NCBI GenBank assembly: GCA_963691705.1
Contig: OY829540.1
Coordinates: forward strand, 49,512,158-49,576,157
DNA: 64,000 nucleotides
Source: Viola odorata
Taxonomy: Eukaryota > Streptophyta > Magnoliopsida > Malpighiales > Violaceae
Direction: 5' to 3'
Below are positions 57,098 through 64,000 of the stretch, one piece after another. Made by a program: the position numbers and the translations under genes. Below the pieces are notes generated by a model. It was not told the DNA's origin and made no database searches. It worked only from the letters and a program-made list of their open reading frames with translations. The number at the start of each line of letters is the position of its first letter. The first letter of the stretch is position 1.

Positions 57098-59706
57098 TGT
57101 TGCTACCCAAATTTTAATTTTTTCGTTAGAATCTTTTACGTATTTTATCGCTTATCGCATTAATAACTCGTCTAAGTCAAATTTCTGTCGATCTTTAGTC
57201 TTAGGCTATTTTGTTTAATATTCCGCGTCATCTCATGTCTTTTTAAGTTTTTCGTATTTATAACTGTCTTTTCGCTCGAACTTCTATCGGTCCCGAGCAG
57301 GTTTCCTCGGACCATGGATCGAGTGCGTTATTTATTTATTTGATAATTACCTACTATCTTTCTCTTTCACGCCATCTCGTTTGGTTTCGTTCAATTTTTG
57401 TCACAGAGGCATTTATTTTGCGTCCGAACTTTTGACATTTCCGAAAGAGGAAATAAATACGTTAAACCGAACTATGCATTTATTCACTGTATACTAGTTA
57501 TCTTGTATTATTTTTCTGCATGCTTTGTTCCCCTCAGTTCGGATTTATTTTCATTTTTGAGCAATTTTGCTCGTACCAAAATATCCTATTCGTATCCAAA
57601 AATAGGATTTACTCTACATTAATGCCATTTAATTCATCCTCATCCTCCAGCTCGCCACCGACTCACCTTTGATCATCACAAACATCCCATCCGGCCATCC
57701 TTGGCCACACACAACCCCTAGCTAGCTCCCTACCCAGGCCTAGCTTCATCATCACCAACCATCCTTATCCTTCCACCTCCCCCACCGATTCTCGGCCACA
57801 CAAATTGCCCAAACCGACTCAATATTTCTCTATAAATACAGACCTTCAAGCAACAAGAACACGGGGGGGGGGGGGGGGGGGGCAATTTCATGCTTTAGTC
57901 CCCCCTTTTATTTCATGCTCTCCCTCTGCTTTGCTTTCTACTTATTGCCTTTCAATTATCTAAATTGCCTCTGTTTCAATTTAAATTAATTGCTTATGTT
58001 TTAGTTAAATCAATTGTTGCTTTCAATTAAATCAACTGCTACTATTTCCAATTAATTTCGTGGATTCAATTCGTCCAATTACCTACTGTTTTAATTTAAT
58101 TTAAAAGCTTTGTTTTTATTAATTTGCCTCTATTTTGTTTAATTGCTGGCCTTGGTGAAATTAATTATTGTTGTTTCAATTCAATTAATTGCTTTCTTGT
58201 TGATTTAATTGTTGCTGCTTTTGATTTAATTGATTTGCTTAATTTGGAGTTACTGGCTATTTGGTTTGGAATTGTTGAGTTGCAGGTTGGCTGGAGGAAG
58301 AAGAAGAACAGTAGAGAGACGGAACGGTGATGGACTGAGACTGGTTGTTTTAATTTAAAGGGAAGGTGGGCTGCTGGCCTTCGGCCCAAGCGGAGGAAGG
58401 AAAGAAGGAGTGGGCTGCCTTGGTTTGGCCCAGGCGAAGGAAAGGAAGTTGGGTCGCGCCTGGCCCAACGTGAGGAAAGGAAAGAAGGAATGGGCTGATG
58501 GCTGGCCCACGCGTAAGGAAGAGAAGAGGGCTTGACCCTTGACTGATCTGATGCTGGGCCCAGTTTTTTGGCCCACCGTAAGTATTTCGTATCCTTTGTT
58601 CGTTCGTAATATTTAATTAATTAATTTACTTGCTTTTAATTGTTAATTAATCATTTGTATTTAATTATCAAATAATTAATTTGCTTGCTTTTAATTAATT
58701 AATTAATTGCTTTACTTGTTTTTTTAATTGTTATATCATTTTATTTAATTGCTTGATATATTTGTTTTACTCGTACTAAGGATCTCATTTTGTAGGGTAA
58801 AATAAAATCTTCGCTTGCAAGTACGCCTTTCTAGTCTCTTTTATTTATTCAAGGTTTTCCGCAAATATTACTCGTATGCATGCTATTTAGAAATGTTAAA
58901 AACTCATATCATAATCATATGCATGATATTTAGAATTGTTAGAAAATAAAATCAACGCATATGTTTACGTGTTTACGTCACTTGCTTTTTATGCCATGAA
59001 ATTAATTGTACATTTGCATTGATACATGAGCATGGTGGCTTCGATCCCACACGGTTTACTTGCATTCATTAAATTGGTATCGTGTTAGTTTTTATCCATG
59101 ATAGGATCACGTAGTAATTAATTAATCATGCATGGCCCGATGATGATAAAAAGGGCTCTCCCTTTAGTGAAAAACCAACGATTAATCAGTCCCGACCAGT
59201 CCCGACCAGAAAGGATTAATTAGTCATGAACGGTCTCTATCGGAAATAAAAAAATGCTAAAGCGGTGAATACCTCTGAGGGCCCATAAACAATTGGAAAG
59301 TGGCCCAATTTTCGTAACAGAATTTCGGCTGACACTCTATGATAGTTTACCTTGTAAATAATTGGAAAGTGGCCTGATTCCGTGCACGGGATTGGTTGAC
59401 ATGCTGCGATTATTTACTCATTTTCATGTTAAATTTTTTTCCAAACACCTTTTTACCGGTAACCTTTTAAGGATATGACTCGGGTGCCTAACACCTTCCC
59501 AAGTCCATAATACGACCTCGAACCGTTGTTCTTTGGTTTAGACCTTTTTGTGCCTTAGTTTATTTTTATTTTTATGCCATGACGATTAGGTTCCCTAAAC
59601 CTAGATAAATAGGGTGACAACTTCATTGCATTATGCGAAGCATCCATTTATGCTTAGCATCCATCCCGAACCGCTTTCGCGTTAAAAATGAAAAGGGGAT
59701 GCGACA
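57098..59706 (+). repeat. Second copy of element D 3' LTR
   Basis: Identical to 45952-48553 but for a few bases and the 20-G run (57863-57882). Target-site copy cctag at 59707-59711. Confidence 0.93.
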
Positions 59707-61016
59707 CCTAGACATAAGAGAAGGAGGGAAGCTGGAGAAGCAGGTTTACCCAACCCAACCAGATTGAGAAGGGATGGGTTGATAGTGACATGCAAAAATT
59801 ACAGAGCCAGGGGACATAATACAAGGACTTGTCCTCAGCCTATGAGGCCTGACATACCACCATTGAGGACGAGAAGGAAACAAGCACCTCCAACAACTCC
59901 AAGTACTCATGAAGCTAGGTTTGAGGTGCAGGTAAATATATATGCTCATTCATCTTTAATTTATTTATATACACTGAGTATAAAGTTATGGTTGTTGTGT
60001 TCTGGTTGTGCTCTGGTTGTTGTGTGTTATAGGATAATGGTGAGGATGCAAGCACAACAAGGTCCAGTTCAAGATTTTCAAGGAACTCCACCAATCATAC
60101 TCCTCCAGCTCAAACAATGCCCCTCCAACTCCAGCAACTCCACAATACTTTCACTTACAACAAGTAGGACTTCCCCCAGAAATGCCTCTCCAACTTCAAA
60201 TATGCCAACTCCGGCAACTCCCACAATGCCTTTTCATACCAAAACTCAACTGGTCATCCCCTCAATAGTTCCCCCATCCAGGAATGCTACTGAGACAGTA
60301 GCCTAAAAACCTAAGAAGAAAAGTATATGGAGACCAACTGGAGTTAATGACAGCTTCCTCCCTACAAGACCAACAACTAGATCCAGTGCATCTCAACCAG
60401 TACAGCTAGCACAGCCAGTCCCATTCTCTCGTTCTACAAGAACTCATGAAGCTAGGGTAAATCCTTTGTCAAAGAATCACATTCCAACAAGGAAATGGAT
60501 TCCTTGAAAAACAGACTGTAATTTGGTTGCTTGGAATGGTTGGTAATTTTTGGATACTTTTGAACATACAGTCTGTTCTATAATTTTTGGATACTTTTCA
60601 AGTTATTTGAAACATATTTTGGTGCATAGTGTAGGCACTTATGATGTTTATGAAACAGACTGTATGTTCAGATGATATGTATGAAACAATCTATTTTGGT
60701 GGTTCCATAATATGCTCATGAATGAAGATGGACAATGTGACAACTTTTGCAATGAAGAATTGTTGAGGCTATCAATACATAAATAGTAAGAATTATAGTA
60801 ACAAATGAATGAAATAAATAAATAATGAAGAACAATGAAAATATAAACCCAATATAACTTCATTAATATTATAAATAACTTCTCCCATAAACCAAAACAT
60901 CAAAACAAAACAAGGAAACCAAACAACTTCTGCAAAACTACATCATATAAAACCCATCCTGGGCATCACAAAACAACAAACCATGTTCTTATGATCAATC
61001 AAGGACTTACAACAAA
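59707..61016 (+). pseudogene. Second copy of the MULE C-terminal exons and 3' noncoding
   Basis: Exons equivalent to 59707-59931 and 60032-60507, with the same zinc-knuckle Tyr and the same internal stop, so both lesions predate the duplication. Confidence 0.88.
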
Positions 61017-62191
61017 CCCCCCCCCCCTGATACGATCCCAGCCGGAGCCAACCCTAGTGCCACCGCACCCGCAGGCGCAACCACCCGCGCCAAGGCCCGA
61101 GCCTTGGAGGATGCATCCGCGAGCCTCCCATTGCCGCCCACGGGTCCGATCACTCGTGCCAGGGCCCGCGCCCTACAAGTGAGGCTCAGTAGCCTCATCC
61201 ATATGGAACTGAAGGCAGAGACAGCCTCGGAGGAAGCCAGCCTGCGCGCACCCCAGCCACGCCTCGTAACCCTAATCCGCACCGCGTCCGCGCCTACGGA
61301 TGGGCTACACATGGCCACCTCGGACCTTTAGGTCCACCAGCGCCCTTTTCCTATTTTTGACCAGACCGTGATCATTTATAATACAAGAGAGGAGTCCAGG
61401 CCAAGAATCAGGAGAAACGCCCGAAGGATTTGGGACAGGCCCAAATCACAAGCCCGCATTGGACAGCGAAAGCCACTGCCGAGCCTTTTGAAGATTGGAG
61501 CATATTTTCTCGCACAATATTCAGTCCAGAACTTAATATATGTGTTAGGAAGTTTCCCTCCAAGTTTCAGTGGGAACGCTCAAGGGAATAAGGAAAACGC
61601 CTTGTTTCCTCAAAACGTGATTCGGCGGACCCGCAAGCAAAGCCACTTGGGCCTTTTGACCTAAACGGCGGCGCCTGCACTTCTATCCTATTTAGTAGAC
61701 TTTATTTATGTTATTTTAGGGTTTCAGAACTTATTTGGAAGGGTGGCTTGTTGCCATTTTCGTTTAATTCATTTTTTAGAAACTAAACTAGTTTCCATTT
61801 TTGGAATTAGGGTTTTGCGCTTCCTTAAAAAGGAGCCGCCCATGTTATTTTCAGCAGACTTTGATTATTGATTATTGAAAGCATATTGCTTGGGATCTTT
61901 ATCCACTTGTTCTTGATGAACCTTGCAACTAATTGAGTTTCGTGCATTCGATTAGCTTGTCAAGTAAAACTTGAAAGCACCTTTCATTGAGTCATCCGTT
62001 CTTTGGATTGCCAAGCATTACGATTTGGAGATTCAGAGGTTTGACGCAAGATCCTCAAGGGATTCTGCGTGGAGTGCCAAGCATTGCGACTTGGAGATTC
62101 ACGTGTCTTCTTCGAGTTATTTTCCGCATCGAAAGCCACGTCGTCGGACAACGATCTAAGGAGGGCGTTCTAGCCTACAAGGAACGCATCA
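61017..62191 (+). mobile_element. Second copy of the Ty3 pol tail and LTR
   Basis: C-run 61017-61027, pol tail 61028-61331, LTR end at 62191, primer-site-like sequence 62194-62205. Confidence 0.85.
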
Positions 62192-63030
62192 GTTGGTAGC
62201 GGAGCTCAGCTGTCCCGACTTGGTAAATCTATCCCTTTAATTATTGCATTTTCTTTGTTAGAATTGGTATTCCTTCTTCTCTTCTACACCAATTCTCTTG
62301 CGTGCTGTGTGTTAGTTGTCTTGTGTCAATTGTGTCTTGTGTGTGCGGTTAGTGTGCAAATCATCCCAACGATTTGTAGGTCTTTACTATTGTCAAAAAA
62401 AAAAAAACAAAAACAAAGTCCCCCAAAGTGTCTTAGTTAATTTGTGTTTTCAGTTGCATTGAATTTCAAAAAAAAAAAAAAAAAGTGAAACAATTTCGTC
62501 AAAAACAGAACAGGGGCGAAATCAGCACCATTCAAAAAAAAAAAAGAACTTCAGAATCAAATACTAGAGTGAATTTGTGACTCATAGCAAAAAGAATCAT
62601 TGGATTTCGAATTGGGAATCAAAAGTTGTGGCAAAAACAAGTTTCAAAACCCTAATCGCATGCCATTAGCGTTTTTTGAGTTGTCAATTGACTCAATCTG
62701 TGTATTTTGAGCTTTTCTTTGATTCCAAGACTACTGTGCCTTCCTACTCTGTAGTACACTTGATTGATTGATTGATCTTTGCAATTGAATCGAGTATACT
62801 ACCTCAAAATTTTCTTCCTACACTAGTTTTCTTTGTGCGTCTCTTTGGAAGCCTTTCTTGAAATTTCTTTGAGTCAGGTTCATCTTGGACACTTGGAGAC
62901 GGATCTGGACAGTTGCTTTGAGAGATTTTGTGAGATTAATAGAGAGACAAACACGAGCGTAAACACGTGAGGGAGTGATAGTTTTAGGCAATTTTACGCT
63001 TGCAATTTTTTTTCTTTTGTGAATTTCAGG

Positions 63031-64000
63031 ATGTCAGGAAATTTAGAAAGGGAACCAACGGCTGTGAATGATGTAGCCAAGGCCTTGCAAGACATAGCAG
63101 CTCAGCTCCAGGACATAGCGGCTTGGAGACAGCAAGTCGAGACTAGGGGACGTGAGAATCGAGCTCCACAAGCCCCCGGGGCACACTTTGCGCAACACCT
63201 AAACCCTAGAGTGGACCGAGAAGCATATGTGCCTCCACCGGGTGATGATCAGCCTAGTGAGCATGAGGCCGAGGGTTATGAAGATGGGTATGATGAGGAG
63301 TTTCACATGGCAGGACCGAGGGGTTTTCACATGCGCCGAGGAGGTGCACATGGACGCGGCAGACATGCCTTTGGTAGGCGAGACCGTAACTTAGAATAGC
63401 CGCGTCGCGAGGAGCGCGAGCGAGTCGACAATCACCTTAGGAGTGTCAAGCTCAAGGTTCCACCTTTCGAAGGAAAAGATGATCCCGAGGCATACTTAAC
63501 TTGGGAGCGAAAGATGGAAGCGATTTTTAGGTGTCACACCTACACGGATGAAAAGAAAATAAGGTTAGCTTCCGTGGAGTTCTTTGGATATGCTGCCCAT
63601 TGGTGGGAGCAAGTGAATGAGGATGTGAGAGGACCCGTAACTACTTGGGAGAACATGAAGTATGTGATGAAGAGGAGGTTTGTTCCACCGTACTATCATA
63701 AGGACCAACTTCAGCGCTTACAAAAGCTTACCCAAGGGTCCAAGACCGTGAATGATTATCACAATGAGTTGGAAGTTCTTTTGGCGAGGGTTAATGTGAT
63801 AGAGGATGAGGATTCGAAGATGTCTAGGTTCATGAGTGGGCTGAATTCAGAGATAGCTAACGCCTTAGAGTTGTGCCAATATAGGACTTTGGAGGAGATG
63901 CTTCACATGGCCGTGAAGATCGAGAGGCAACGCAAGGCTAAGGCAGCCTACTCTAAGCCGTCTACTTTTGTGTCACGGACTTCCACTTGGAACAAGTCTA
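63031..64000 (+). pseudogene. Second copy of Ty3 Gag, cut by the window end
   Basis: The same start (63031) and the same in-frame TAG (63397-63399) as unit 1, with one Ser-to-Tyr difference. The gag domain is open to the window end before the zinc knuckle. Confidence 0.87.

Larger units (their letters stand above)
53465..64000 (+). repeat. 11.15-kb tandem duplication, unit 2 (incomplete)
   Basis: Repeats 42319 to about 52847. Differences seen include a G-run of 20 instead of 13, a C-run of 11 instead of 10, and a single-base difference that changes Ser to Tyr in gag. The unit leaves the window before its right end. Confidence 0.93.

Overview
The window is transposon-dense plant nuclear DNA. 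I see no host gene. Plant origin is indicated by Ty1/copia and Ty3-type retrotransposons, a MULE transposase with SWIM finger and GT-AG introns, a Stowaway MITE, a hAT-type MITE, a Helitron helicase relic, and long-LTR elements with the tRNA-Arg-type primer site (TGGCGACTCCACTGGGGAC) of the Tat/Ogre lineage. The species cannot be named from the sequence.

Layout. (1) 1-3329: 3' end of a small Ty3-like element carrying gag/protease only (TR-GAG-like), interrupted by a hAT-type element with 8-bp target duplication and ending in an LTR with a cluster of perfect heat-shock elements. (2) 4738-19895: a degenerate Ty1/copia element, its pol full of stops, carrying in reverse orientation a long-LTR noncoding element ('B', 6481-16722), itself hit by a MULE-type MITE. 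(3) 19896-21909: relics (Helitron helicase, hAT-like ends, a Stowaway MITE). (4) 21910-49863: a MULE whose transposase gene is split by noncoding element 'D' (25614-48553, target duplication cctag), which is itself split by noncoding element 'C' (28272-40820, target duplication aggtg). (5) 49864-53464: a Ty3 pol tail, LTR and gag. (6) 53465-64000: an almost identical tandem repeat of 42319-53464, about 11.15 kb per unit, running off the window.

The main result concerns B, C and D. These are three distinct families of LARD-like elements: 2.5-3.0 kb LTRs, 6-7 kb (B and C) or about 5 kb (D) of internal sequence and no gag-pol. Despite divergent LTRs they share one noncoding plan: tRNA-Arg primer site, conserved leader with a palindrome or stem-loop, conserved ~310-nt (M1) and ~350-390-nt (M2) modules separated by a purine tract, family-specific tandem arrays, then a base-paired hairpin running into the polypurine tract. 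The hairpin shows a compensatory change in C. A hairpin-forming segment also recurs near the end of each LTR, and in each family a G-run of variable length lies 29-32 nt downstream of the LTR TATA box. This looks like RNA-level constraint on non-autonomous elements that depend on proteins supplied by other elements.

Relative ages follow from nesting and by-eye divergence: copia is oldest, D is older than C (only about a dozen substitutions between the 2.95-kb LTRs of C), and the 11-kb tandem duplication is youngest.
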